DNA of 64,000 nt, taken from Cokeromyces recurvatus. Lineage: Eukaryota; Mucoromycota; Mucoromycetes; Mucorales; Mucoraceae. Below, piece by piece: positions 48,524 through 60,408 of this stretch. Positions within the stretch are counted from its first letter, which is position 1; each line of letters starts with the position of its first letter. The notes below the pieces were generated by a model. It had not been told where the DNA came from, did no database searches, and was given only the letters and a program-made list of their open reading frames with translations. The position numbers and the translations under genes were made by a program. The stretch spans positions 620,001-684,000 of the forward strand of contig NW_026251400.1 in the NCBI RefSeq assembly GCF_025118155.1, given 5' to 3'.

Positions 48524-49210
48524 TTAATTCTTTATATAATGTAAAATGGCAACTCTTCTTTTAGATTCTTCTTCAGCTTTCCTTGCAATTTCTTTCCCTG
48601 ATTCTTTTTGATTTTTCCTTTCTAAACGTTGACGCTCAATTGCTTTTTTCTCGATTTCTTTATATGTATGTGTAATTAATTTTTTTCCTGTATTTTGATG
48701 TCCAATGCCAAATCGATCTTGCTTCAAGACAGTTGCAATAGGATGACGACGTCCTTGACTATTTGCACCTAATCCTTCTTCATACTTCCAACCTTGTGAT
48801 TGAAGCATTCTAAAACCAACATTAGTTCCATTTATTGTAAGAATATCGGGTGCTAAGGGCTGACTTGCACAACTACTATTACTACTCACTAAATGGGCTG
48901 TTCCTTGAATGTGTCTTTTGTAATCTGATTTTGGTATACTCATTTCACAACTTTTACAGAACCATGTTTCTTTTTCTACTTTATTGTTTTGTCTATTCTT
49001 AGATTGATCTTCATTATTACTGGATGATATAATGCTGCGATAAAATGAAGCTATTTCATCACCGTTCGATGTTTTTAATCTTTTTTCATTTCTTTCGTTT
49101 GTTTTTTGACTTTCAACAACAAATTCAATAGGTCGGGCGTATTTTGATATAAATGGTTTTTCTTTTATCTTTAAATCATCTTGGACTTGATTTGTTGATG
49201 AATCTGGCAT
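48524..49210 (-). CDS. G-patch protein with C2H2-like zinc finger (GPANK1-like)
   Basis: Single exon, 228 aa. Residues about 84-107 carry WFCKSCEMSIPKSDYKRH followed by H in GTAH, a C2H2-like finger. Residues about 130-180 form a G-patch: VGFRMLQSQGWKYEEGLG, then GRRHPIATVLKQDRFGIG, typical of the GPANK1 subgroup (GRKYPIPTVLKRD type) including the following THTY. The C-terminus is a charged helix ending VAILHYIKN. G-patch proteins bind and activate DEAH-box RNA helicases, so a role in RNA processing is inferred. No ankyrin repeats are present, unlike human GPANK1. It shares a 286-bp divergent promoter with the acyl-CoA dehydrogenase gene. Confidence 0.85.
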   Translation of the reverse strand: MPDSSTNQVQDDLKIKEKPFISKYARPIEFVVESQKTNERNEKRLKTSNGDEIASFYRSIISSSNNEDQSKNRQNNKVEKETWFCKSCEMSIPKSDYKRHIQGTAHLVSSNSSCASQPLAPDILTINGTNVGFRMLQSQGWKYEEGLGANSQGRRHPIATVLKQDRFGIGHQNTGKKLITHTYKEIEKKAIERQRLERKNQKESGKEIARKAEEESKRRVAILHYIKN

Positions 49211-49496
49211 AATTTTTTTTCGAAAAAAAAAAAAAAAAAAAGAATGTTTGTTGCGGTTGCTGTGAATGAAAATATCATTTTTTATTTTTAGCAAATCATT
49301 TTATATTATTCCTATCAGATGATTGATTGTTGTATGTCATCTTATATAGAATTTATTATCATTGTAACACTTTTTATTTTCACATGCAATTTTTTTTTCT
49401 TTTTTTTTTTATTTAAATATTTCTCCACATTATTATTATTCTTTCTCACCTTTTTTTTTTTCTTTTATTCACTCCCCACTCTCTTAGCACAAAAAA
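49211..49496. promoter_or_regulatory. Divergent promoter, G-patch and cytochrome b5-ACAD genes
   Basis: 286 bp with T-runs preceding the ACAD start and A-runs preceding the G-patch start. No named binding site recognised. Confidence 0.5.
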
Positions 49497-51235
49497 ATGC
49501 CTGAAATTAAAATATTTTCAAGAAATGAAGTAGCAAAACATAATACTGAAGATGACTGTTGGATCATTATTGATGGTGCAGTTTATAATGTATCTACTTT
49601 TGCTCAGTTGCATCCTGGTGGTAGTCAAATATTGATTGAATTAGGCGGAAAAGATGTGACGGGTACAAATAAACGAATAAATAAAAAATATATATATTTA
49701 TAATGATAATGATATACTTATATTTATTTGATCAGAGGACTTTTATGCTCTTCATAGACAAGACGTTTTAATTAAATATGCTCCACGTCTTAAAATTGGT
49801 GTGATTGAAAATGAAAAATCGCAGGTTATAATTCGTCAATCTGGTGACTTGTCTAATGTTCCTTATGCAGAGCCCAGTTATTGGATGGGATTTAAAAGCG
49901 CTTATTACAAGTACGTAAATATTATTTATACATCTTCTCCTCACTCCTCCTATTATTTCCATTTCTCCTTTTTTTTTCTTCTTCTTGCATAAATATGAAT
50001 GAATGACTGTATTGATTATTATTATTATTTAATGATATAGTGAAAGCCATACTAATTTTCGTAAAGCTATTCGTGCTATCTATGATGAAATTAAACCAGA
50101 AGCAATTTTATCTGAAGATTCGGGAGCATATCCTACTAAGGAACTTTATGCAAAATTAGGTGAGGAAGGTGTATTGGCAAGTCAAATTGGTCCTGGACCT
50201 TGGCTTAAAGGTCTTAAATTACCTGGAGGTATTAAACCTGAAGATTTTGATTACTTTCATGAAAAGATTGCTCATGAGGAAACAGCAAGGCTTGGAACAC
50301 CTGGATTTGCGGATGGTATTTCATCAGGTTATAGTATTGGTCTTCCACCTATTTTTAACTTTGGTAATCCTGCTTTAAAAGCAAAAGTAGTCCCAGAGGT
50401 TTTACTGGGTAAAAAACGTATTTGTTTAGCTATTACAGAACCTTATGCAGGTTCTGATGTCGCTCGTATTCGAACAACAGCCACTCGAACCCCTGATGGT
50501 AAACATTTTATCATTAATGGTGTCAAGAAGTGGATTACGAATGGTACCTTTTCTGATTACTTTACAGTAGCTGCATCTACTGATAAAGGAATTACCATGT
50601 TTTTCGTTGAACGTGATGATCATATTGAAACAAAACAAATTAAAACTTCTTATTCTCCCTCAGCTGGTACATCTTATATTACCTTTGATAATGTTAAAGT
50701 ACCTGCTGAAAATATTCTTGGTAAGGAAGGAAAGGGCTTCCAGGTAATCATGTATAATTTTAACCATGAACGTTGGTATATTTGTTGTGCTGTAATCGGA
50801 GCTTCTCGTGCTGTTGTAGAGGATTGTTTTAAATGGGCTAATCAACGTAAAGTGTTTGGTAAACGTCTTATTGATCAGCCTGTTATTCGTAACAAGCTGG
50901 CTTCTATGATCTCAGAATTAGAAGCAGTTGAAAATTGGCTAGAAAACATCACTTATCAAATGTGTAATATGTCTTATATGGAACAGTCTGTTAAATTGGC
51001 AGGTCCCATTGCTTTATTAAAGTATCGTTGTACACGTGTTTCTCATCATATTGCTGATGATGCCTGTCAAATCTTTGGAGGTCGTGCTATCACAAAGACA
51101 GGTATGGGTCGTATGATTGAAGCCTTCCAAAGAACGTATAAATTCGGTTCCATTCTTGGTGGTTCAGAAGAAATTATGGCTGATCTTGGTATTCGTCAAG
51201 CTATGAAAGCCTTCCCTACTGGTGCTAAGCTTTAA
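49497..51235 (+). CDS. Cytochrome b5 - acyl-CoA dehydrogenase fusion
   Basis: Exons 49497-49662, 49736-49910 and 50041-51235, 511 aa. Residues 1-75 are a cytochrome b5 domain: FSRNEVAKHNTEDDCWIIID with heme ligands His39 (LHPGGSQ) and His62 (DFYALHRQ). Residues about 110-510 are an acyl-CoA dehydrogenase: GGIKPEDFDYFHEKIAHEE, FAD-site CLAITEPYAGSDVARIRTTA, KKWITNGTFSDYFTVAA, the C-terminal alpha-helical domain with CQIFGGRAIT and RTYKFGSILGGSEEIMADL. Such b5-ACAD fusions occur widely in fungi. The b5 part may pass electrons to or from the flavin; the acyl substrate is unknown. There is no peroxisomal PTS1 (ends GAKL) and no obvious presequence. Confidence 0.93.
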
Positions 51236-52080
51236 TAGTTTACCTTATTTTATGAATTGAATCAATATATACAAATCTCTTTCTTTTCATATAATATAAT
51301 AATTGATAAAAGAAATAAATCTAATTTTAACACATACATACACGTTTTTTTTTTAATAAAAAAAAAGCATATGGAATGCAACCACTTAAACGCGCTATAG
51401 AATAAAAAAAGAGATTATATCCTCCTTTTTTTTTTTAAAAAAAAAAAGCATAAATTCACCTTTCATCTCTTCTTAAATTTTGTAATACTTTTTAATATCT
51501 TTATATAAATTACATGTCTTTTCTAAACCTTACAAGTTGGAGGTGAGATTGTATTAAATACTTTTCCTTTGAACTCGAATATGGAGCGCGACAGGTTAAA
51601 ATTAAAGTTCCGGCTTTTTTTTTTCAAGGAGAACAATAAGCATGTGAAACTAAAGATGAACAATTATTTTTTATTGTGCAGTGACACAATAATAAAAGCT
51701 GTCTTTTATTATTTGTACATGAAGATGTTTTCATAAATACAAATAGCTTATGAACAAAAAAAAAAAAAAAAAAAAAGTTTGAAATTTACAGTACAAACAA
51801 GCGCTGATAATTAATTTTTGCTTGGTAACTTTTCGCCATTTATGTATATAACAAAAACCTAAACAAAAAAGCTAACTTTATTTCAAAACCTAGTCGGATA
51901 CTGAGACAGATATTAAAACGGATATATTCCCAGATTACTAAAATAGGATGTAGGAATCTTAAAAGAATAAGTTTTTTTTTTTTTTTTGTTTTTTTTTTTG
52001 TAACCATATTCTCGCCCTCTTCCTTTCCTTCCTCTTTTATTTATTCTTTCAACAAAATATATTTATTTATTTTAAACTAA
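51236..52080. other. Intergenic, ERG6 promoter side
   Basis: 845 bp with long A/T runs and a CT-rich stretch just before ERG6 (about 52,012-52,040). No gene. It probably contains the ACAD 3' UTR and ERG6 promoter; I cannot point to a specific sterol-regulatory element. Confidence 0.5.
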
Positions 52081-53406
52081 ATGACTACAGGAACTGTTTC
52101 AGCTCAGAACTCGGAGGATATCGCCTTTGCTCGTGCTCTTCATGGTGACAAAATTAAAAAGGGACTTTTAGCCAACTTATCTTCAAAGAATGCAGATGTA
52201 CATAACGTTGCCACTGACACTTACCTTAAGATGTGGAAGAATGCAGATGAAGAAACAAAAGAAGATGAATCAAAGAGATTAGATGGTTATACTTCTCTTG
52301 TTAACTCTTATTATAACTTGGCTACTGACTTTTATGAATATGGTAAATTGAGGGGAGAAAAAAAATTTTTTTTTTTTTTGTTTTCACTTTGCAATTGATA
52401 CGTGCCTTTAACACTTTTCCTCTTTTTTTTATTTTATTTCATTTTATTTTGTCTTTGAATTAACTATTAGGTTGGGGAAGCAGTTTTCACTTTTGTCGTT
52501 ATTATGTGGGTGAAGAATTCAATCGTGCTATTGCTCGTCATGAACATTATTTAGCTGCTAATATTGGTATTAAAAGTGATATGCGTGTACTCGATGTAGG
52601 TTGTGGTGTGGGTGGTCCTGCTCGTGAAATTGCTCATTTTACTGGTGCTCATGTCACTGGTTTAAATAATAATGCTTATCAAGTTCAAAGAGCTACTTAT
52701 TATGCTGCTAAAGAGTTATTACAAGATCAAACCGAATTTGTTAAGGTAATAATGAACTCATAACATTATTTTCCACTCTTTATATATATATATTTATCTA
52801 AATTTAATATATGATGATTAGGGTAATTTTATGGAAATGCCTTTTGAAGATAATAGTTTTGATGCTGTCTATGCTATTGAAGCTACCTGTCATGCACCTG
52901 TATTTGAAGGTGTTTATGGTGAAATCTACCGTGTCTTAAAACCTGGAGGTAGTTTTGGTTGTTATGAATGGTGTATGACTGATAATTTCGATGAAAATAA
53001 TCCTGAACATAAGAGAATTGCTCATGAAATTGAAATTGGTAATGGTATTCCCAAGATGCGTACCACAAAAGAATGTGTTCAAGCCTTGAAGAATGTTGGT
53101 TTTGATGTCTTGATGAACCAAGACCTTGCTGATATGGGAGATGCTATTCAATGGTATTATCCCCTTGAAGGTGATATTCGTAAATGTCAAACATTTAAGG
53201 ATGTGTTTACTACGTTGGCTATGACTAAGCTGGGTCGTTTTACGACTACTAATGTTGTTCGTCTTTTGGAAAAGATCGGTTTAGCTCCAAAGGGTACTGT
53301 TGAAACTCAAAAGGTTTTAGAAACTGCTGCTGATGCCTTGGTTGCTGGTGCTCGATTAAACCTATTTACCCCTATGTTCTTCTTTGTTGCCAAGAAGCCC
53401 GAGTAA
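52081..53406 (+). CDS. ERG6: Sterol 24-C-methyltransferase
   Basis: Exons 52081-52342, 52471-52745 and 52822-53406, 373 aa, normal length. It transfers a methyl group from S-adenosylmethionine to C-24 of zymosterol-type sterols in ergosterol synthesis, at the ER or lipid droplets. [20 protein letters not shown] (sterol-binding region I, across intron 1), SAM motif [14 protein letters not shown] (about 128-141), [20 protein letters not shown] and [13 protein letters not shown] are all diagnostic. The C-terminal sterol methyltransferase domain ends [14 protein letters not shown]. The gene converges on STE12. Confidence 0.96.
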
Positions 53407-53608
53407 AGGAAGAAAAAAAAAAAAACTTTAAAAAGTAAAAAAAAATAAAAATTATTTATTACTGTACATAAAAGCTTGTCAATTTAATAAATATAAAACA
53501 TATTATCAAAATACGGGAAAGAGATCTATTATGGGTTTACATAATAGGAAAACAAAAAAAAAGAGATGCATATAAAAATCAAAGCATAATATCATATTAC
53601 ATATTTGA
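53407..53608. other. Convergent spacer, ERG6 and STE12
   Basis: About 200 bp, A-rich after the ERG6 stop. No gene. Confidence 0.5.
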
Positions 53609-54406
53609 TTTAATAGAGTCTACCACTAGATGAATTGTAATTCATATGAGAATACCACAAAAGACGATATGGCTGCTTCCCATCAACTGAAGAATGAAGG
53701 AGAAATGTATCAGGACTATTATCTTTATTATTATTACGAGAGTAGTACTGAACATCATCATGATATGGGTTCTAGAGAAAGTATCCATTTTTTTTTATTA
53801 TGATTAGGAAGAGAAGAAGAAGGTGATGATTTATTTTGATCCATAGTAGGATTACGATTATGTGTCCTTTTAAGTTGATCAAGGTTATCTGTTCTTGAAA
53901 ATTGTTTATCACGCAATATCATAACAATAAGACCTCTCTAGAATGTCTTTTTTTTTTTCAAATGTTCTAAACGTTTTAAAAGATTTAGCACATGAAGGTA
54001 AAGGACAAGTATAGATTTTATGATCGTTAAGGGGAGGGGAAATATTCCTTGCCCATTACTATTACAAGATGATATATTGAAATGATGAGAGAATAGCAAA
54101 TAAAATCAAAAGAGTCCTCAGAAAGGTATTTATTCCAATACAAGACATCGACACTGCCCTTCCTCTTCTTCTTTGACGTTGTTTATAAGTAGGTGATCTA
54201 TCAAAGAATAAAAAGAGACCGAAAATCATTTGTTGTTGTTGTTGTTGTTGTCTATTATCATAAGGGGCTAATTTAGGTGATGTATGAGCAGAGATATTTT
54301 TTTTTGGCTATTAAGGGAAGAGACGATAGGGATTGACTGAATCTATGTCTTTCTTGTATAAAATGGCTCAAAGTCAGTCCAATGATTCAATATAAGAGAT
54401 AAGTCA
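53609..54406 (-). pseudogene. STE12 C-terminal part with C2H2 fingers, frameshifted
   Basis: The minus strand continues STE12 after an acceptor at about 54,407 (ADDLSLILNHWTDFEPFYT), but coding is then broken by several frame changes. Pieces in different frames are clearly of STE12 type: SPTYKQRQRRRGRAVSMS, a first finger start YTCPLPSCAKSFK, then KRLEHLKK in the next frame, and later RDKQFSRTDNLDQLKRTHNR, where one or more His/Cys positions are lost or shifted. The last frame ends NYNSSSGRLY at 53,609. The same breaks are present in the right arm. This is either real decay or uncorrected sequence error copied into both arms. Confidence 0.65.
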
Positions 54407-54656
54407 TCTAAAATAGACATAATTTACATATGCCTATATAAATTTACAAAATGTATATGCATATAAAGGGTTAATACCTTGTTTATCATTAAAAAGAAAA
54501 CAAAAATATAAATATAAATATAGTATATGCTTTATATACATATATAGCATTAATATATAACCTTTATAGTTGACTTTAGGGCATATAATGTTTATTAAAT
54601 TATACAGAGAGATCTTTTTTTTTTTTTTTTTTTTTTTTTGTATACAGTTGAAGAAT

Positions 54657-55550
54657 TTAATTACCTGCTGTAGCAGTCATAGTAGAATTAGTATTAGTAG
54701 TAATGTAATTAGGAGTATTATTATGAATGGAAGAAGAAGACGTAGAAGATTCGATGATCAATGAAGAATGATTACTATTAGTACTACTACTACTAATACT
54801 ACTACTACTACTATTATTATTATTATTAATATTACTACTACTTTTTAAATTTTCATCTAGTGCGTTAGCAATAGCCACAGCTGAAATTGAAATAGCTTTC
54901 TTGAGCTGATCAAATAAATCTTGTGTTGTGTCCAAAGATAAAGAAGTTGCTGGTTCTGCAATAGCGACACTAGTTGGCTCCAGTTTCATCTTTTCTCTTT
55001 TTAAATCTCTTTCCAATGCATCCAAGAAAAGTCGATCATGAGGTACAGAAAACCAAAAGAAGACCTTTTGCTTCTTTTGTGTTCTTATGCAATTATTCTT
55101 GTAGAGCATCTCAAGGAAGGATGACTTGGGTTCCTCAAGTGAGGCATCTATGCCAGGCTTCAAATTGCGTAAATCAGAGAATATACCTTCTTCAAATTTT
55201 TTTAAATTTGTTACTGGTCTACCAAAGAGATGGAAACGATACAAGAGGCAACGAACGATATCTGTTCCTGTCACATGAAACAGATCATTCCAAAAGACAC
55301 AAGAGATATTTTCCCCTGTTGGTAAATGAAACGATTTGACTTGTTGATGAGGATCCCAATAGCTTGTAGCTGTACCTAAAAAATATTTGAGTTCATCCAT
55401 TTGTTTCAAACGCTCCTCTGTATTATCATTTGTTGGTGCTGGAAGTCTAACAGAAGTTGTATTCAAGGCTATTGTAGAAACAATTGGAACTGAATGTAAT
55501 ATTTGCTTTTCATTACTAAATCTTTCATCTTTTTGTTGGTTACTGAGCAT
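54657..55550 (-). CDS. STE12: STE12-like transcription factor, N-terminal part with complete STE DNA-binding domain
   Basis: Open frame of 297 codons, with a probable GT donor at about 54,660 after ATAG (TATAG-type acceptor further down at 54,407). Residues about 45-190 are the STE homeodomain-like DNA-binding domain: GTATSYWDPHQQVKSFHLPT, GENISCVFWNDLFHVTGTD, FGRPVTNLKKFEEGIFSDLR, KNNCIRTQKKQKVFFWFSVP and HDRLFLDALERDLKREKM. A Ser/Asn-rich linker encoded by AGT/AAT repeats follows. Known role: target of the mating/filamentation MAP kinase pathway. Fungi outside the Saccharomycetes carry two C-terminal C2H2 fingers, found here only as frameshifted pieces (53,609-54,406). Confidence 0.88.
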   Translation of the reverse strand: MLSNQQKDERFSNEKQILHSVPIVSTIALNTTSVRLPAPTNDNTEERLKQMDELKYFLGTATSYWDPHQQVKSFHLPTGENISCVFWNDLFHVTGTDIVRCLLYRFHLFGRPVTNLKKFEEGIFSDLRNLKPGIDASLEEPKSSFLEMLYKNNCIRTQKKQKVFFWFSVPHDRLFLDALERDLKREKMKLEPTSVAIAEPATSLSLDTTQDLFDQLKKAISISAVAIANALDENLKSSSNINNNNNSSSSSISSSSTNSNHSSLIIESSTSSSSIHNNTPNYITTNTNSTMTATAGN

Positions 55551-56245
55551 TCAAAATAAAATGATTATTATAGATTTAACGAATATTATATAAATATATA
55601 AACGTATAAAAAGAAAAAAAAAGGTAAAATAAAGTCTGGAATTCAACCAAATTATAAGTCGGAACAAAAGTAAGGGGTTAAAAAGGGGGAGAGAGAGTGA
55701 GAGAGAAAGAGAGAGAGAAAAAAAAAAGGGGGGAAAGAGTGGGTTATGTAAACTACAGAAGGATTTTACCATTTCTAACCATGTATATGATGTTTAAGAG
55801 CACATTTTTTTCCTTTTATGGATAATAAAATAGGGGTTGAATATTAAAAGTTTAAAAAGAAAAAAAAAAGTCTAAAGTAGACAGGTATTTATTATATTAG
55901 ATATATAAAGGGAAGGGAAAAATAGTTTCAGCGTTAAATATTTCAATTTGCCTGACATCATAACATTTTTTTTTATTAATTTTTCTTCTCCTGACTGCGT
56001 GTACATCTCCTGAAAAAAAGGGTAAGTTATTTTTTGTTTCAAATCATTTAGCACTACTCAATTAAATAGCTTGAATATAACTATTTCTAATATAAAGTAT
56101 TGTTGTCTAAAATATATAATAAACTTGACACGTATAATATAGAACAAAATTCACTTTATCATAAGCTTAAATAATAGTTTCTTAATAAATAAATAAAAAA
56201 AGGAGGGGGGTACTTTAAAATTCAAATGATGTATACACCTTTTTT
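55551..56245. promoter_or_regulatory. STE12 upstream region, left half
   Basis: Region between the STE12 start and the palindrome fold: GA-rich tract at about 55,688-55,740 and A/T runs, no gene. With the mirrored half (56,256-56,941) it forms a palindromic head-to-head intergenic region of about 1.4 kb between two STE12 copies. Confidence 0.55.
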
Positions 56246-56280
56246 TTTTTTAAGAAAAAAGGTGTATACATCATTTGAAT
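56221..56280. repeat. Fold point of the palindrome
   Basis: TTCAAATGATGTATACACCT at 56,221-56,240 is followed by a T-run, AAG and an A-run, then the exact reverse complement GGTGTATACATCATTTGAA at 56,261-56,279. The non-paired loop is about 8-10 nt at most. Confidence 0.97.
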
Positions 56281-56941
56281 TTTAAAGTACCCCCCCTCCT
56301 TTTTTTTTTATTTATTAAGAAAACTATTATTTAAGATTATGAAAAGTGAATTTTGTTCTATATTATACGTGTCAAGTTTATTATATATTTAGACAACAAT
56401 ACTTTATATTAGAAATAGTTATATTCAAGCTATTTAATTGAGTAGTGCTAAATGATTTGAAACAAAAAATAACTTACCCTTTTTTCAGGAGATGTACACG
56501 CAGTCAGGAGAAGAAAAATTAATAAAAAAAAATGTTATGATGTCAGGCAAATTGAAATATTTAACGCTGAAACTATTTTTCCCTTCCCTTTATATATCTA
56601 ATATAATAAATACCTGTCTACTTTAGACTTTTTTTTTTCTTTTTAAACTTTTATATTCAACCCCTATTTTATTATCCATAAAAGGAAAAAATGTGCTCTT
56701 AAACATCATATACATGTTAGAAATGGTAAAATCCTTCTGTAGTTTACATAACCCACTCTTTCCCCCTTTTTTTTTCTCTCTCTCTTTCTCTCTCACTCTC
56801 TCTCCCCCTTTTTAACCCCTTACTTTTGTTCCGACTTATAATTTGGTTGAATTCCAGACTTTATTTACCTTTTTTTTTCTTTTTATACGTTTATATATTT
56901 ATATAATATTCGTTAAATCTATAATAATCATTTTATTTTGA

Positions 56942-58880
56942 ATGCTCAGTAACCAACAAAAAGATGAAAGATTTAGTAATGAAAAGCAAATATTACATTC
57001 AGTTCCAATTGTTTCTACAATAGCCTTGAATACAACTTCTGTTAGACTTCCAGCACCAACAAATGATAATACAGAGGAGCGTTTGAAACAAATGGATGAA
57101 CTCAAATTTTTTAGGTACAGCTACAAGCTATTGGGATCCTCATCAACAAGTCAAATCGTTTCATTTACCAACAGGGGAAAATATCTCTTGTGTCTTTTGG
57201 AATGATCTGTTTCATGTGACAGGAACAGATATCGTTCGTTGCCTCTTGTATCGTTTCCATCTCTTTGGTAGACAGTAACAAATTTAAAAAAATTTGAAGA
57301 AGGTATATTCTCTGATTTACGCAATTTGAAGCCTGGCATAGATGCCTCACTTGAGGAACCCAAGTCATCCTTCCTTGAGATGCTCTACAAGAATAATTGC
57401 ATAAGAACACAAAAGAAGCAAAAGGTCTTCTTTTGGTTTTCTGTACCTCATGATCGACTTTTCTTGGATGCATTGGAAAGAGATTTAAAAAGAGAAAAGA
57501 TGAAACTGGAGCCAACTAGTGTCGCTATTGCAGAACCAGCAACTTCTTTATCTTTGGACACAACACAAGATTTATTTGATCAGCTCAAGAAAGCTATTTC
57601 AATTTCAGCTGTGGCTATTGCTAACGCACTAGATGAAAATTTAAAAAGTAGTAGTAATATTAATAATAATAATAATAGTAGTAGTAGTAGTATTAGTAGT
57701 AGTAGTACTAATAGTAATCATTCTTCATTGATCATCGAATCTTCTACGTCTTCTTCTTCCATTCATAATAATACTCCTAATTACATTACTACTAATACTA
57801 ATTCTACTATGACTGCTACAGCAGGTAATTAAATTCTTCAACTGTATACAAAAAAAAAAAAAAAAAAAAAAAAAAGATCTCTCTGTATAATTTAATAAAC
57901 ATTATATGCCCTAAAGTCAACTATAAAGGTTATATATTAATGCTATATATGTATATAAAGCATATACTATATTTATATTTATATTTTTGTTTTCTTTTTA
58001 ATGATAAACAAGGTATTAACCCTTTATATGCATATACATTTTGTAAATTTATATAGGCATATGTAAATTATGTCTATTTTAGATGACTTATCTCTTATAT
58101 TGAATCATTGGACTGACTTTGAGCCATTTTATACAAGAAAGACATAGATTCAGTCAATCCCTATCGTCTCTTCCCTTAATAGCCAAAAAAAAATATCTCT
58201 GCTCATACATCACCTAAATTAGCCCCTTATGATAATAGACAACAACAACAACAACAACAAATGATTTTCGGTCTCTTTTTATTCTTTGATAGATCACCTA
58301 CTTATAAACAACGTCAAAGAAGAAGAGGAAGGGCAGTGTCGATGTCTTGTATTGGAATAAATACCTTTCTGAGGACTCTTTTGATTTTATTTGCTATTCT
58401 CTCATCATTTCAATATATCATCTTGTAATAGTAATGGGCAAGGAATATTTCCCCTCCCCTTAACGATCATAAAATCTATACTTGTCCTTTACCTTCATGT
58501 GCTAAATCTTTTAAAACGTTTAGAACATTTGAAAAAAAAAAAGACATTCTAGAGAGGTCTTATTGTTATGATATTGCGTGATAAACAATTTTCAAGAACA
58601 GATAACCTTGATCAACTTAAAAGGACACATAATCGTAATCCTACTATGGATCAAAATAAATCATCACCTTCTTCTTCTCTTCCTAATCATAATAAAAAAA
58701 AATGGATACTTTCTCTAGAACCCATATCATGATGATGTTCAGTACTACTCTCGTAATAATAATAAAGATAATAGTCCTGATACATTTCTCCTTCATTCTT
58801 CAGTTGATGGGAAGCAGCCATATCGTCTTTTGTGGTATTCTCATATGAATTACAATTCATCTAGTGGTAGACTCTATTAA
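56942..58880 (+). pseudogene. STE12: STE12 copy in the right arm, frameshifted
   Basis: Mirror of the left STE12. Compared with the left arm it lacks 2 nt near 57,108-57,114 (MDELK is followed by FF instead of YFLGTATSYW) and 1 nt near 57,273 (FGR is followed by Q-stop instead of PVTNLKK). The reading then resumes in frame from 57,326 to 57,832 and ends with the same intron donor. The C2H2 part (58,083-58,880) carries the same frame breaks as the left arm. Confidence 0.85.
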
Positions 58881-59082
58881 ATCAAATATGTAATATGATA
58901 TTATGCTTTGATTTTTATATGCATCTCTTTTTTTTTGTTTTCCTATTATGTAAACCCATAATAGATCTCTTTCCCGTATTTTGATAATATGTTTTATATT
59001 TATTAAATTGACAAGCTTTTATGTACAGTAATAAATAATTTTTATTTTTTTTACTTTTTAAAGTTTTTTTTTTTTTCTTCCT

Positions 59083-60408
59083 TTACTCGGGCTTCTTGGC
59101 AACAAAGAAGAACATAGGGGTAAATAGGTTTAATCGAGCACCAGCAACCAAGGCATCAGCAGCAGTTTCTAAAACCTTTTGAGTTTCAACAGTACCCTTT
59201 GGAGCTAAACCGATCTTTTCCAAAAGACGAACAACATTAGTAGTCGTAAAACGACCCAGCTTAGTCATAGCCAACGTAGTAAACACATCCTTAAATGTTT
59301 GACATTTACGAATATCACCTTCAAGGGGATAATACCATTGAATAGCATCTCCCATATCAGCAAGGTCTTGGTTCATCAAGACATCAAAACCAACATTCTT
59401 CAAGGCTTGAACACATTCTTTTGTGGTACGCATCTTGGGAATACCATTACCAATTTCAATTTCATGAGCAATTCTCTTATGTTCAGGATTATTTTCATCG
59501 AAATTATCAGTCATACACCATTCATAACAACCAAAACTACCTCCAGGTTTTAAGACACGGTAGATTTCACCATAAACACCTTCAAATACAGGTGCATGAC
59601 AGGTAGCTTCAATAGCATAGACAGCATCAAAACTATTATCTTCAAAAGGCATTTCCATAAAATTACCCTAATCATCATATATTAAATTTAGATAAATATA
59701 TATATATAAAGAGTGGAAAATAATGTTATGAGTTCATTATTACCTTAACAAATTCGGTTTGATCTTGTAATAACTCTTTAGCAGCATAATAAGTAGCTCT
59801 TTGAACTTGATAAGCATTATTATTTAAACCAGTGACATGAGCACCAGTAAAATGAGCAATTTCACGAGCAGGACCACCCACACCACAACCTACATCGAGT
59901 ACACGCATATCACTTTTAATACCAATATTAGCAGCTAAATAATGTTCATGACGAGCAATAGCACGATTGAATTCTTCACCCACATAATAACGACAAAAGT
60001 GAAAACTGCTTCCCCAACCTAATAGTTAATTCAAAGACAAAATAAAATGAAATAAAATAAAAAAAAGAGGAAAAGTGTTAAAGGCACGTATCAATTGCAA
60101 AGTGAAAACAAAAAAAAAAAAAATTTTTTTTCTCCCCTCAATTTACCATATTCATAAAAGTCAGTAGCCAAGTTATAATAAGAGTTAACAAGAGAAGTAT
60201 AACCATCTAATCTCTTTGATTCATCTTCTTTTGTTTCTTCATCTGCATTCTTCCACATCTTAAGGTAAGTGTCAGTGGCAACGTTATGTACATCTGCATT
60301 CTTTGAAGATAAGTTGGCTAAAAGTCCCTTTTTAATTTTGTCACCATGAAGAGCACGAGCAAAGGCGATATCCTCCGAGTTCTGAGCTGAAACAGTTCCT
60401 GTAGTCAT
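59083..60408 (-). CDS. ERG6: ERG6 copy in the right arm, intact
   Basis: Exons 60408-60147, 60018-59744 and 59667-59083, with the same 373-aa product as the left copy and no base difference that I can find in the exons. If the palindrome is real, the locus carries two identical sterol 24-C-methyltransferase genes. If it is an artefact, this is a phantom copy. Confidence 0.9.

Larger units (their letters stand above)
48476..56245 (+). repeat. Left arm of a ~15.5 kb palindrome
   Basis: The reverse complement of 56,256-64,000 follows this arm base by base, with the arm-to-arm coordinate sum drifting only from about 112,501 at the fold to 112,476 at the window end (25 nt net difference in 7.7 kb). 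The arm holds four genes: G-patch, cytochrome b5-ACAD, ERG6 and STE12. Three of these read without frameshift here. Confidence 0.97.

Noticed and set aside
52883..53190. Antisense frames over ERG6 (and mirrored ones at 59,299-59,606)
   Set aside because: They lie wholly inside the conserved ERG6 exon and have no support.
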